Shown here: positions 23,294-31,438 of the stretch, one piece after another | How the letters are laid out: each line of letters opens with the position of its first letter | How positions within the stretch are numbered: position 1 is the first letter of the stretch | Assembly (NCBI RefSeq): GCF_900113615.1 | Contig: NZ_FOPZ01000024.1 | Span: 1 to 37,213, forward strand | Reading direction: 5' to 3' | Length of the DNA: 37,213 bases | Origin: Halorubrum aquaticum | Lineage (GTDB): Archaea > Halobacteriota > Halobacteria > Halobacteriales > Haloferacaceae | The notes under the pieces: model-generated | Databases searched by the model: none | Told to the model about the DNA's origin: nothing | What the model saw: the letters and a program-made list of their open reading frames with translations, nothing else | Translations under genes and position numbers: made by a program

Positions 23294-24769
23294 ATGAGTC
23301 TCGTCGTTACCGACACCCTGGCGGACGAGCGCGTCGAGTTCACGGCCGACGGCGACGTCACGCTGTACGTCTGTGGACTGACGGTGTCGGACGACCCCCA
23401 CCTCGGACACGCCCGGCTCTGGTTCCACGCCGACGTGCTCCACCGGTGGCTCGAGCACCTCGGCTACGACGTGCGACACGTCGAGAACGTCACCGACGTC
23501 AACGAGAAGATCACGGCCCGCGTCGGCGAACGTGAGGAGTGGGACGGAGAGCGCGACGTGGCCGAGGCGTTCACGGCGAGCACCTTCGACGCGATGCGCG
23601 GGCTGAACCTGCTCCGCGCGGAGGTGTACCCCCGCGTCACCGAGCACGTCCCCGAGATCGTCGACCTCGTCGAGACGCTGGTCGAGAAGGGGTACGCCTA
23701 CGAGTCGAACGGCTCCGTCTACTTCGACGTCACGACGTTCGACGACTACGGCAAGCTCTCCAATCAGGACGTCGAGGAACTGGAGGCACAGGGCGAGCCG
23801 GACGAGCGGTCGGAGAAGCGCAATCCCGCCGACTTCGCGCTCTGGAAGGCCGGCGGCGTGAGCGAGGCGGCGGCCCGTGAGCACGCGAAACACGACCACG
23901 GGGACGCGGTCCCCGAGGGCGAGACGTGGGAGTCGCCGTGGGGCGAGGGACGGCCCGGCTGGCACGTGGAGTGTTCCGCGATGTCGACGACGCACCTCGG
24001 GGAGACCCTCGACGTCCACATGGGCGGGCGCGACCTGGTCTTCCCGCACCACGAGAACGAGATCGCCCAGTCGACGGCGGCGACCGGCGAGGAGTTCGTC
24101 CGCCACTGGCTCCACGTCGGCCTGCTGTCGATGGAGGGCGAGAAGATGTCCTCCTCGATCGGCAACTTCTGGACCGTCCCCGACGCGCTGGAAGAGCTCG
24201 GCGTCAACGTGGTCCGGACGTTCTACGCCGGGGCGGCCTACCGCTCCGAGCAGGCGCTCACCGAGGAGACGATCGCGGAGGCCGAGGAGCGCTTCGAGCG
24301 GCTCTCTCGTGCCCACGAGCGCGCGGTCGACGCGCTCGACTCCGTCGACGCGTACGCGAAGACGGTCGACGAGGGGCTCCGCCGGGCGGTCGCGGACGCC
24401 CGCGACGACTTCGCGGCGGCGATGAACGACGACCTCAACCTCCGGGAGGCGACCGCGGCGCTCCTGGCGCTCACCGACGCCGTGAACCGTCACGTCGACG
24501 CGGAGCCCCCGTACGACTACCGCGGGCTCCGCGAGGCCGTCGAGGCGTTCGAGGAACTCGGCGGCGACGTGCTCGGTCTCCAGTTCGACGCCCCGACCGA
24601 CGGCGACGTCGACCTCGCCGGCGAGCTGGTCGAGCTGATTCTGGACGTCCGCGAGGCCGAACGAGAGGCGGGCAACTACGAGCGCGCCGACGAACTGCGG
24701 GACGCGCTTCGCGAGGTCGGCGTCGAGATCGAGGACGACCCGGACGGCGCGAGCTACCGGTTCGAGTAG
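23294..24769 (+). CDS. cysS: Cysteine--tRNA ligase
   Basis: A 491-aa class I aminoacyl-tRNA synthetase. The HIGH motif is HLGH (residues 36-39) after the zinc ligand Cys27 in VCGLTVSDDP; a second zinc Cys is in WHVECSAMS, with the HHENE ligand set further on. KMSSS is at 284-288 (EKMSSSIGN). The anticodon-binding helical domain occupies the C-terminal third. The canonical CGPTVYD start of the zinc motif is CGLTVSD here, as I recall from other haloarchaea. Single gene with its own promoter. Its presence means cysteine is charged directly and not by the SepRS/SepCysS route of methanogens. Confidence 0.97.
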   Translation: MSLVVTDTLADERVEFTADGDVTLYVCGLTVSDDPHLGHARLWFHADVLHRWLEHLGYDVRHVENVTDVNEKITARVGEREEWDGERDVAEAFTASTFDAMRGLNLLRAEVYPRVTEHVPEIVDLVETLVEKGYAYESNGSVYFDVTTFDDYGKLSNQDVEELEAQGEPDERSEKRNPADFALWKAGGVSEAAAREHAKHDHGDAVPEGETWESPWGEGRPGWHVECSAMSTTHLGETLDVHMGGRDLVFPHHENEIAQSTAATGEEFVRHWLHVGLLSMEGEKMSSSIGNFWTVPDALEELGVNVVRTFYAGAAYRSEQALTEETIAEAEERFERLSRAHERAVDALDSVDAYAKTVDEGLRRAVADARDDFAAAMNDDLNLREATAALLALTDAVNRHVDAEPPYDYRGLREAVEAFEELGGDVLGLQFDAPTDGDVDLAGELVELILDVREAEREAGNYERADELRDALREVGVEIEDDPDGASYRFE

Positions 24770-24819
24770 GTCCCGTTGGGTTCGTCGACGGGACGATCCG
24801 CGGCGACGGCGGCTTGCCG

Positions 24820-24829
24820 AATATTTATG
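24820..24829 (+). promoter_or_regulatory. Strong TATA box of the gene at 24875
   Basis: AATATTTATG is one of the best TATA boxes in the window. The start would be near 24850, leaving a leader of about 25 bases before the ATG at 24875. An ATG at 24844 lies inside that leader, but its frame is short and unlike a gene. Confidence 0.5.
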
Positions 24830-24874
24830 ATTGGTGGTGTTAGATGTCAACGTGTAACAAAGAGAGTCATCGGT

Positions 24875-25858
24875 ATGAACCGGCTCAAACGCTACTACTG
24901 GTACGTCAAGAGTCAACTACGAACGATAGCGCTGTACTTCCTCGGGTACCTACTCGTCAGTGGGGTGATCCTGGCCCTCCTGGACGCCATCGGAGGAGGC
25001 GACGCCGTCAAGAGCCTCGCGACGGTCGTGCTGTTTCTGGGATTCCTGGCGTGGACGGGACGCGAGCTACGTGCGAGCGAGGTCCCGGGAGAACTGGACG
25101 TCATGGCGAAACGGGACGACTCCCCGGACGCGACGACGATCGTCGAGCTGCTCGAGGGGAACCCGTCGGTCGACCGGGGGACCGCGAGGACGCTGGTCGA
25201 CAGCCTGTTCGACGCGACCAGGAACCCGGGGAGGCGGAGCCGCTTCTGGTCGGGACTCGACTGCGGGGACGGGGAGGTGTACGAGCGGCTGTTCGGCCTC
25301 TACTCGCAACACCGGAACAAGCAACTGCTGCTGGTCGTCGAGCGACTGGCGCGTGACGCCCCGCTGGAGGCTCGAGCGTACGAGGAGACGCTGTTGGCGG
25401 AACTGGACCCGGACCGCGAGACGGAGGCCGTCACGCTCGACGATTGGCGGCCGCGACACCAGTACTTCTGGACGATCCCGTCCCTCGTACTGGCGCACAT
25501 CAGTCGGGAACTTCCCGGAAGCGCGGAGCGATACGCCCCGAGGGTCGCCGAGATGCTCGACCCGAGAGGGGACGAGCTCGAACTGTGGGGGGTGCTCGCG
25601 TTGGGCGAACTCGCCGCCCACGACGAGAGTGCGAAGGAAGCGATACGGGACCTCCGCGATTCCAGGGTGAGCGCGTTGCGGAACGCGGCGGGCGAGATCC
25701 TGTCCCACTACGAGGAGAGCGACCGACCGTATCCGGCCGGCCGACGCCTCGACGAGTTCGACGCCGAGCACGAGGAGAAGTATCAGAAGTGGAGAAAGGA
25801 GGCGAATCGGGCCAGAGCCGACGCCGGATCCGACGACTGGTGGGAGGACGAGTGGTGA
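24875..25858 (+). CDS. Membrane-anchored helical-repeat protein, unrecognised
   Basis: A 327-aa protein. The N-terminus is basic and aromatic (MNRLKRYYWYVKSQLRT), followed by two membrane helices (about 19-39 and 46-63). The remaining 260 residues are soluble and helical, with paired amphipathic helices reminiscent of HEAT/ARM repeats: DATTIVELLEGNPSVDRGTA, YAPRVAEMLDPRGDELELWG, VLALGELAAHDESAKEAIRD, ALRNAAGEILSHYEES. The C-terminus is charged and ends DDWWEDEW. Start at ATG 24875 because the upstream frame crosses the TATA box. Its codons look somewhat less G/C-biased than neighbours. No known catalytic motif; a scaffold or adaptor at the inner face of the membrane is an inference. No paralogue nearby. 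Confidence 0.75.
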   Translation: MNRLKRYYWYVKSQLRTIALYFLGYLLVSGVILALLDAIGGGDAVKSLATVVLFLGFLAWTGRELRASEVPGELDVMAKRDDSPDATTIVELLEGNPSVDRGTARTLVDSLFDATRNPGRRSRFWSGLDCGDGEVYERLFGLYSQHRNKQLLLVVERLARDAPLEARAYEETLLAELDPDRETEAVTLDDWRPRHQYFWTIPSLVLAHISRELPGSAERYAPRVAEMLDPRGDELELWGVLALGELAAHDESAKEAIRDLRDSRVSALRNAAGEILSHYEESDRPYPAGRRLDEFDAEHEEKYQKWRKEANRARADAGSDDWWEDEW

Positions 25859-25940
25859 GAACGAGAGTGGACGGCGCCGTTCGACGGCGGGGCCGGTGGG
25901 TCGTGGCCGTGAGGCGGGCGAACGGACCCCGCCCGTGCGA

Positions 25941-26747
25941 CTACTCGAGGACGTGCTGGGTGTCGTACGACCCCAACACCCGAACCCACCCGTTGTCGGC
26001 GATCGCCTCGACGTCCTCGACCGCCTTCGCCATGTGGTCCTCGTAGAGGCCGGCCTCGACGTCGAAGTGGAAGAGGTAGTCGCCGAGGCGCTCGCCGCTC
26101 GGGCGCGACTCGATCCGCGAGAGGTTGAGGTTGCGGTCGGCGAAGGCCTCCAGCAGCTCGAGCAGGAGGCCGGGGTAGTTGGCGTTCGGGTAGACGATGA
26201 GCGTGGTCTTCCCGCCGGCGTCGGACCGCGCGCTCGGCGGGCCGACCACGAGGAACCGGGTCGCGTTCGAGGTGCGGTCCTGGATGTCCGCGGCGAGGAT
26301 CTCGAGGTCGTCGCCGGCGTTGTCGGGGTGGCCGATCCCGGCGATTCGGGCGTCCTCGCGGGCGCGTTCGACCCCGCGGGCGGTCGAGGCGACCGCCTCC
26401 AGTCCGGCGTCGGGGTGGTTCGCCTCCAGCCAGTTTCGACACTGTGCGAGCGCCTGCGAGTGGCTGGCGACGAGTTCGAACTCCGACGACTGCGCGAGCA
26501 GGGCGTGGCGGATGGGCGTGACGACCTCGCGGGTGACGGCGACGTCGTGGTCGGCGAGCGCGTCGAGGCTCTCGGAGACCGACCCCTCGATGCTGTTCTC
26601 GATCGGGACGACCCCGCGCTCGAACTCGCCGCTCGCGACGGCGTCGACGATGGCGGTGACCGACTCGCGGAACGACACCTCGGCTGCGACGGCCCGCGCC
26701 GCGCGGTGGGAGTACGTGCCGGCGGGACCCAACGTGACTGCGTTCAT
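25941..26747 (-). CDS. pheA: Prephenate dehydratase
   Basis: A 268-aa stand-alone prephenate dehydratase, converting prephenate to phenylpyruvate in phenylalanine synthesis. The N-terminus is TLGPAGTYSHRAA; PIENSIEGSVSES is in the active-site region, and TRFLVVG (near residue 172) contains the catalytic Thr. The C-terminal ACT domain (about 190-268) holds the phenylalanine-binding ESRP motif in RIESRPSGERLGDYLFHFD, so feedback inhibition by phenylalanine is expected. Length matches the monofunctional archaeal enzyme. The frame is open to 26945, but the ATG at 26747 gives MNAVTLGPAGTYS; a T-rich CGCTTTTCGC lies some 30 bases before it. No other aromatic pathway gene nearby. Confidence 0.96.
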   Translation of the reverse strand: MNAVTLGPAGTYSHRAARAVAAEVSFRESVTAIVDAVASGEFERGVVPIENSIEGSVSESLDALADHDVAVTREVVTPIRHALLAQSSEFELVASHSQALAQCRNWLEANHPDAGLEAVASTARGVERAREDARIAGIGHPDNAGDDLEILAADIQDRTSNATRFLVVGPPSARSDAGGKTTLIVYPNANYPGLLLELLEAFADRNLNLSRIESRPSGERLGDYLFHFDVEAGLYEDHMAKAVEDVEAIADNGWVRVLGSYDTQHVLE

Positions 26748-26809
26748 CGCGTCGACGTAGACGCCCGGGTGCGAAAAGCGTGGTGGGCCGGGTTCCGGCC
26801 GGCGGGCGA

Positions 26810-28126
26810 CTACAGCAGCCCGGGGTCCTCGTCGTATCGCTGGAGCCACACGAACTCGCCGGTGTCGAACGCGAAGGCGACGGTCTCGCCGTCGATCCAG
26901 CCGTCGACGACCGTCGACGACCGGACCTCGAGCGACCGCGTCCAAGCCCGGCCGCCGCCGGCGTCCGCAGCGTCGACCGCGACCGCCTCGCCGTCCCGGT
27001 TAACGAAGTACGCCCGCCCCGCGTCGACGACGAGGGACCGCAGCCGATCGCGACCGGGCGCGGCTCCGGCACGCCACAGCGGATCGCCGGAGCCCCGATC
27101 GAGGACGCGAAGCTCCCCGCGGCTCACGGCGGCGACCCGGTCGTCCGTCGCCATCGGCGGCGGCCCGTCGCCACCGACTCCGGTCCGCCACGCCACCGTG
27201 CCGCCGGGGCGGTCGAGCGCGAGGAGGTCGTCGCCCTCGCGGAGCAGGACCAGGTCGCCGTCGACGGTCGGGCTCGGACCGGATCCGGACTCGTAGCTCC
27301 ACCTGCGGGAGCCGTCGGGCCCGAGTTCGACGACCGCGTCGGCGGTGGCGACGACGACGCCGTCGGGACCGCCCGAACCGCCGGAGTCACCGGAGCCGCC
27401 ACACCACAGCCCGCGGACCGGTCCGTCGACCTCGACCGTCCAGTCCGCCCGTCCCCCCCGGACCGCGATCACGACCGCGCCGCTCCCGACGTACGCCCCT
27501 CGGGCGTCGGCCGCGATCGGCTCGGCTTCCCGACGTTCGACCGGGTCGGACCCCTTCGCCGGCTCCCCGATCACGTCGGCGAGCGACGCCCGCCAGTCGG
27601 GCGCGTCGACTCGGGAGAAACTCGGTTCGCCGCCGTCCCAGTCGTCCGGGTCGTCGACGCGGTCGGCGTCGCTCCCATCGCTCGATCCGTTGCCGGCGCC
27701 CTCTCCATTCCCGTCGTCCTCGGCGTCCTCGTCGTCGACGCCCCCCGTTCCGACCACGTCGTCGTCGGCAGCGGGCGTCACGGCGACCACGTCTCCGGCG
27801 GATTCGCGGAGGTACACCCGCTCCGCGTCCGGACCGGCGGCCAGTCCGACGCTCAACCCGTCGTGCCGGAACGTCCCGATCTCCTCGGCGTTCCGGTCGA
27901 CCACGTCGACGGCCGTTCGATCGCCCTCGAACGGCGAGTTCCCCGACTCGGCGAGCGCGATCCGGTCGCCGGCGACGGCGTGGGCGCTCCAATCGAACGC
28001 GAACACGCTCGAACCGCCGGCGGACTCGACGTCGCGGACGTCGCCGCCGCCGTAGGCGTACCCGCAGCCCGCCAGACTCGCCGCCGACCCCGTCGCCAGC
28101 GCGGCGAGCACCCGTCGTCGGTTCAT
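26810..28126 (-). CDS. Lipoprotein with a PQQ-type beta-propeller
   Basis: A 438-aa secreted protein. The N-terminus MNRRRVLAALATGSAASLAG-C carries a twin-arginine-like signal and a lipobox (LAGC) with Cys near residue 21 for lipid attachment. The mature protein is built of beta-propeller repeats of the PQQ/YVTN type: VVATADAVVELGPDGSRRWS, LVLLREGDDLLALDRPGGTV, ELRVLDRGSGDPLWRAG, AYFVNRDGEAVAVDAAD. A disordered Asp/Glu/Gly-rich insert lies at about 125-165. No PQQ-binding enzyme active site is seen, so it is a scaffold or binding protein. Its ATG is two bases from the stop of the HtpX-like protease gene upstream, so the two are co-transcribed. Confidence 0.82.
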   Translation of the reverse strand: MNRRRVLAALATGSAASLAGCGYAYGGGDVRDVESAGGSSVFAFDWSAHAVAGDRIALAESGNSPFEGDRTAVDVVDRNAEEIGTFRHDGLSVGLAAGPDAERVYLRESAGDVVAVTPAADDDVVGTGGVDDEDAEDDGNGEGAGNGSSDGSDADRVDDPDDWDGGEPSFSRVDAPDWRASLADVIGEPAKGSDPVERREAEPIAADARGAYVGSGAVVIAVRGGRADWTVEVDGPVRGLWCGGSGDSGGSGGPDGVVVATADAVVELGPDGSRRWSYESGSGPSPTVDGDLVLLREGDDLLALDRPGGTVAWRTGVGGDGPPPMATDDRVAAVSRGELRVLDRGSGDPLWRAGAAPGRDRLRSLVVDAGRAYFVNRDGEAVAVDAADAGGGRAWTRSLEVRSSTVVDGWIDGETVAFAFDTGEFVWLQRYDEDPGLL

Positions 28127-28128
28127 CT

Positions 28129-29148
28129 CTACTCGAGCTCCCCCGCCAGCTCGCGGAGTCGGTCGATCCGGTCGACCGTCGGCGGGTGCGTGGCGGGGAA
28201 CACGTCCGTCGACACCAGCTCCGCGTCGGTGAAGGCTCTCCCCTCCAGGGGCGCGACGTACAACGCCTCCGCGCCGCCGTCGAGCGACCGGAGGTCCCGG
28301 TCCGGCACGTCCGCCATCCGGTCGTCGAGTTTCCGAAGCGCGCTCGCGAGCGCGGTCGGGTCGCCCGTGATCGCGGCCGCACCCCGGTCTGCGGCGTACT
28401 CGCGGTACCGCGAGAGCACCCGATGGATCAGCACGCTCGCCGCCCAGAACATCGCGGAGACCGCGAGCGTCACGACCGCGGTGACGAACAGGACGAGGAG
28501 GGCCTTCGCCGCGCCGTCGCCGCCGTCGCCGTCACCGCCGTGCCCCATCGTCCGCGCCATCCCGTAGAGGACGTACGCGGCCGCGATCGCGAGGTAGTAG
28601 GTGACCGTCGGCAGCAGCCACGCCACGGTCATCACGGTGGCGTCGTCGTTGGCGAGGTGTGACACCTCGTGGGCGAGGACCGCCTCCAACTCGCGGTCGT
28701 CGAGCACGTCGAGGAGCTCCGTGGTGACGACGACCGACGCGCCGCGTGGCCCCCGAACGGCCATCGCGTTCGGCGCGTCGTTGTGCGTGACAGCGACGTC
28801 GGGCCGGTCGACGTCGGCGGTCTGTGCCAGCCGGGTGACCCGCGCGTGGAGGTCCGGGTACTCGTCGGCGTCGACACGGCGGGCCCCGATGCTACCGAGC
28901 ACGACCGAGGGACCCTTCCAGGCCTGAAGCGCCAGGCCGCCGGCGACGACGACGACCGCGAAAAGCGGGTCGACGTACACCCGGCCGTGGTAGGGACCGC
29001 TTCCCTGCGACTCCAGGAGCGGGAGCAGGACCTCGTTCGCCACGAACACGAACGCGTAGATGAACGCGAACGGGAGGACGGCGACCAGCGCGGTGGCGAC
29101 GAGCAGGCGTCGCCGGAGGCTGGGGTCCTCGGGGAGGGTGGAGGGCAT
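28129..29148 (-). CDS. htpX: HtpX-like M48 membrane metalloprotease
   Basis: A 339-aa M48 family protease. Two N-terminal membrane helices (about 15-45 and 62-82) are followed by the zinc motif HEVSH (near residue 160) in EAVLAHEVSHLAND, and by two more helices. The third zinc ligand is the Glu in YREYAADRGAAAI. A Gly/Asp-rich loop (GHGGDGDGGDGA) lies between helices. HtpX cleaves misfolded membrane proteins; the active site would face the cytoplasm. The ATG is 27 bases from a TATA box. First gene of a two-gene unit with the beta-propeller lipoprotein, which may be a partner on the outer face; that pairing is inference from the 2-base spacing. Confidence 0.92.
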   Translation of the reverse strand: MPSTLPEDPSLRRRLLVATALVAVLPFAFIYAFVFVANEVLLPLLESQGSGPYHGRVYVDPLFAVVVVAGGLALQAWKGPSVVLGSIGARRVDADEYPDLHARVTRLAQTADVDRPDVAVTHNDAPNAMAVRGPRGASVVVTTELLDVLDDRELEAVLAHEVSHLANDDATVMTVAWLLPTVTYYLAIAAAYVLYGMARTMGHGGDGDGGDGAAKALLVLFVTAVVTLAVSAMFWAASVLIHRVLSRYREYAADRGAAAITGDPTALASALRKLDDRMADVPDRDLRSLDGGAEALYVAPLEGRAFTDAELVSTDVFPATHPPTVDRIDRLRELAGELE

Positions 29149-29171
29149 CGCTCTCGAGTTGTGAGCGATCC

Positions 29172-29180
29172 GGTAAAAAT
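29172..29180 (-). promoter_or_regulatory. TATA box of the htpX-lipoprotein operon
   Basis: ATTTTTACC on the minus strand, centred 27-28 bases before the ATG at 29148. Confidence 0.5.
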
Positions 29181-29215
29181 CCCGCGCGAGTCGACCGGAA
29201 GTCGGATGGAGAACG

Positions 29216-30214
29216 CTACGCGACCGGCGTCCGCTCGACGACCGTCCCGTTCACGGTCGGGTACTGCTCGACGATCTCGCCCTCCTCGAGGTCGCCGTCC
29301 TCGATCATCTCCTCCAAGAGCCACCACGCGACCTCGACGTGGTTCGTCTTGGTCGTGTAGAACTCCTCGGGGACGCCGAGCGCCTCGAACCGCTCGGGCT
29401 CCGCGAACGCCTTGCCGTAGACGAGCGTGCCGTCGTCGGTGACCTCGTCGAACTCGCGGCGGACGTTCCGGGCCATCCGCTTGAGCCGGTTGCGGTGTTG
29501 GGCGGCGTCTTTGAACACCGACGTACAGAAGTACACCTTCTCGTGGCTCGCCATCTCCTCGACGATCGCGGCGTCCTTCGACCCCTCGACGGCGGACATG
29601 TGGCCCTCCTGTAGCTCGAAGCCCTCCTCTTGCATCCGGCGGTAGTTCCCGTCGCTCATCTCGAACTCGTTGACGTTACAGAACTCCGCCGCTCCCTCGT
29701 CTAAGAACTCCAGGAACTCCGGCTCCGCGCGGATCCCGGGGATCTCGAAGGCGGGCGTGAGCCCCTCCTCGCGGGCGACGTACAGGATCTCCTCCCACTC
29801 CGTGCCGTGCATGTCGCCCCACAGTTCCAGGGGCGGGTGAAAGCGGATCTCGTCGAGGCCGGCCTCGCTCAGCCGGCGCATGTTCTCGCGGCCGCCCGGG
29901 ATCCCGGTGTAGAGGTGGGTGTGGTGATCCTCCCCGAACTCGTCCTTCAGGAGTCGAAGATACCGCGTCGTCTTCGCCATCGCCTCCTGGGGCTCGCCGC
30001 CCGTGATCGACGTGCCGAGCGCGCTCATGCGCTTGGCCTCCTCGATCACGTCCTCGTCGGACTCGACCTTCCGCTCGTTGGCGTACACGTCGGTGACGTT
30101 CTTCCGGTTCTCGCCGAGGGGGCAGTAGAAACAGTCCCGCTGGTCGCAGTAGCCGTAGACGAAGAGCACCATCTTGCCGCCCTTGGCGCACTGTTCACAG
30201 CCCTTGGAGATCAT
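29216..30214 (-). CDS. Radical SAM protein (COG2108-like) with CX4CX2C cluster motif
   Basis: A 332-aa radical SAM enzyme. The cluster cysteines are Cys23, Cys28 and Cys31 in GYCDQRDCFYCPLGE, giving CX4CX2C instead of the classic CX3CX2C. SITGGEPQEA (near 94) is the SAM-binding GGE motif, and HPPLELWGD and EIPGIRAEP follow in the barrel. An extra Cys pair at 6 and 9 (GCEQC) sits before the barrel. The family seems to be the archaeal COG2108 group (distantly related to pyruvate formate-lyase activases), whose substrate is unknown. The ATG is preceded by GGAGG at 30219-30223 and a TATA-like box at 30240-30246, both good matches. Single gene. Confidence 0.85.
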   Translation of the reverse strand: MISKGCEQCAKGGKMVLFVYGYCDQRDCFYCPLGENRKNVTDVYANERKVESDEDVIEEAKRMSALGTSITGGEPQEAMAKTTRYLRLLKDEFGEDHHTHLYTGIPGGRENMRRLSEAGLDEIRFHPPLELWGDMHGTEWEEILYVAREEGLTPAFEIPGIRAEPEFLEFLDEGAAEFCNVNEFEMSDGNYRRMQEEGFELQEGHMSAVEGSKDAAIVEEMASHEKVYFCTSVFKDAAQHRNRLKRMARNVRREFDEVTDDGTLVYGKAFAEPERFEALGVPEEFYTTKTNHVEVAWWLLEEMIEDGDLEEGEIVEQYPTVNGTVVERTPVA

Positions 30215-30239
30215 CTACCCTCCGGTACTCGCTCCGGCG

Positions 30240-30246
30240 TGAAAAA
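30240..30246 (-). promoter_or_regulatory. TATA-like box of the radical SAM gene
   Basis: TTTTTCA on the minus strand, centred about 29 bases before the ATG at 30214; a close GGAGG precedes the ATG as well. Confidence 0.45.
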
Positions 30247-30338
30247 GCGTCCGAAGCGTTCTCGCGGGCGTGAGCCGTCCGCACGGCAGTGCGGGCGCCC
30301 GCCGATCTCGAACACAAAGTATGTACCCCCGCTCGTCC

Positions 30339-30349
30339 GGAGGGGAGGT
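30339..30349 (+). promoter_or_regulatory. Strong ribosome-binding site of the lipoprotein gene
   Basis: Two GGAGG motifs (30339-30343 and 30344-30348) sit directly before the ATG at 30350; the first has a suitable spacing of six bases. This is among the clearest Shine-Dalgarno sites in the window. A TATA-like AAGTATG lies at 30317-30323. Confidence 0.55.
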
Positions 30350-31108
30350 ATGGAACACGACGCGATCGCCTCGGAGGGGACCGACCGGGACGCCGTCGAG
30401 GACGGGAGTGGCCGGGACGGCCGCGCCGACGACGACGGAACCGACGGCGGGACCACCAGACGCCGGGCGCTCGCGGCCGCCGGGTCGCTCGGTCTCGTCG
30501 GCCTCGCCGGCTGTACCGCGCTCGACGTCGTCACCGGCGGCGACCCCGTCGAGTTCGCCGCCGAGGCCGCGACGGTCTCGGACGCCGCGCTCGAGGAGAC
30601 GGGGTACGAGTCACAGGGCGTCACCGACGACGTGATCACGCGGGAGTTCGAGGTGGCCGGCCAGACCCGGCAGGTCGAGGTGACGAACCGGATCGCGGAG
30701 TACGACCGCGGCGTCGAGGTCCTCGGCCAACGCTTCCGGGGCGCGGTGTTCGCGGCGCTCTCGACCCCGAAGGTCGAGGTCCTCGGGCGGACGTTCAACC
30801 CCGTCGCCGAGATGGACACCGACGAGCTGGCGACGATGCTCCAAGACCGCTACGAGGGGATGAGCGACGTCGAGCGGGTCTCGGAGTACGCGACCGACGT
30901 GGTCGGATCGGAGACGACGGTCGTGGAGTACGAGGCCGAATCGGAGGTCGCCGACGCGGGGGTCACCGTCGATCTGACGCTCCACGTCACGGAACCGATC
31001 GAGGTCGGCGAGGACTTCGTGGTCTGTCTCGGCGGGTATCCGACGGCCATCAGCGACGGCGACGACGTTCGCCGGCTGTTGAACGGCGTGGAACACCCCG
31101 GCGAGTAA
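30350..31108 (+). CDS. Tat-type lipoprotein, probably DUF6517 family
   Basis: A 252-aa secreted lipoprotein. Unusually, an acidic stretch of about 35 residues comes first, before the twin-arginine signal TTRRRALAAAGSLGLVGLAG-C, whose lipobox Cys is near residue 56. The mature part is a soluble domain with FAAEAATVSDAALEETGY, a run of strands, ATMLQDRYEGMSDVERVSE and VDLTLHVTEPIEVGEDFVV; the C-terminus ends GGYPTAISDGDDVRR. From memory it fits the haloarchaeal DUF6517 lipoproteins; not verified. The frame is open upstream to 29807, but the Shine-Dalgarno and the TATA box fix the ATG at 30350. Function unknown. Confidence 0.8.
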   Translation: MEHDAIASEGTDRDAVEDGSGRDGRADDDGTDGGTTRRRALAAAGSLGLVGLAGCTALDVVTGGDPVEFAAEAATVSDAALEETGYESQGVTDDVITREFEVAGQTRQVEVTNRIAEYDRGVEVLGQRFRGAVFAALSTPKVEVLGRTFNPVAEMDTDELATMLQDRYEGMSDVERVSEYATDVVGSETTVVEYEAESEVADAGVTVDLTLHVTEPIEVGEDFVVCLGGYPTAISDGDDVRRLLNGVEHPGE

Positions 31109-31225
31109 GAGTCGTCCGGAGGCGAAGGGCGGCTTCGTTGTCGTCCGTTTTTTGAGCATCGAAGCGGATGAATCAGACGTTGTGTTTTGAGTGCTAGTAG
31201 TACGAATCGGACGAGCGAGACAGGG

Positions 31226-31261
31226 TCGTTGCTGGCGCAGTAAACACGTCCAAAGTTCCAG
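31226..31261 (-). repeat. Dispersed 36-nt repeat, copy B
   Basis: On the minus strand this matches 151-186 at 30 of 36 positions, ending CGCCAGCAACGA. The hairpin possible in copy A is disrupted by the differences. It lies in the A/T-rich patch, together with the tetramer CTAG. Confidence 0.6.
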
Positions 31262-31405
31262 TTGTAAGGCTATTAGGGCCTCTGTCACCCGGTTACGGTG
31301 TCGACGGCGACGCCACCGCGAATCGGTCGTTCCCTCGTCCGCTGGGGACTCGACGGAGTCGTGAGAACGGGACACGCGAGGGTGGCCGGGCCGCCGCGAG
31401 CCGAA

Positions 31406-31413
31406 AGCATATG
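31406..31413 (+). promoter_or_regulatory. Possible TATA box of the DUF373 gene
   Basis: The element around AAGCATATG is centred about 30 bases before the ATG at 31439. A second GCATAT follows at 31427. Confidence 0.35.
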
Positions 31414-31438
31414 CCGACCCCTCGCATATCCTCGGTGA

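Larger units (their letters stand above)
31109..31438. other. A/T-richer intergenic stretch with the second dispersed repeat
   Basis: A 330-bp gene-free interval. The centre (about 31140-31280) is clearly less G/C-rich than the flanks, contains the tetramer CTAG (31194-31197), which is generally rare in haloarchaeal genomes, and includes the 36-nt repeat copy B. The right end holds the promoter of the DUF373 gene. The open frames across it are short or shadows of the flanking genes. Confidence 0.6.

Noticed and set aside
23264-24916. A 550-codon minus-strand frame over cysS
   Set aside because: Antisense shadow of cysteinyl-tRNA synthetase, which has complete HIGH and KMSSS motifs on the plus strand.
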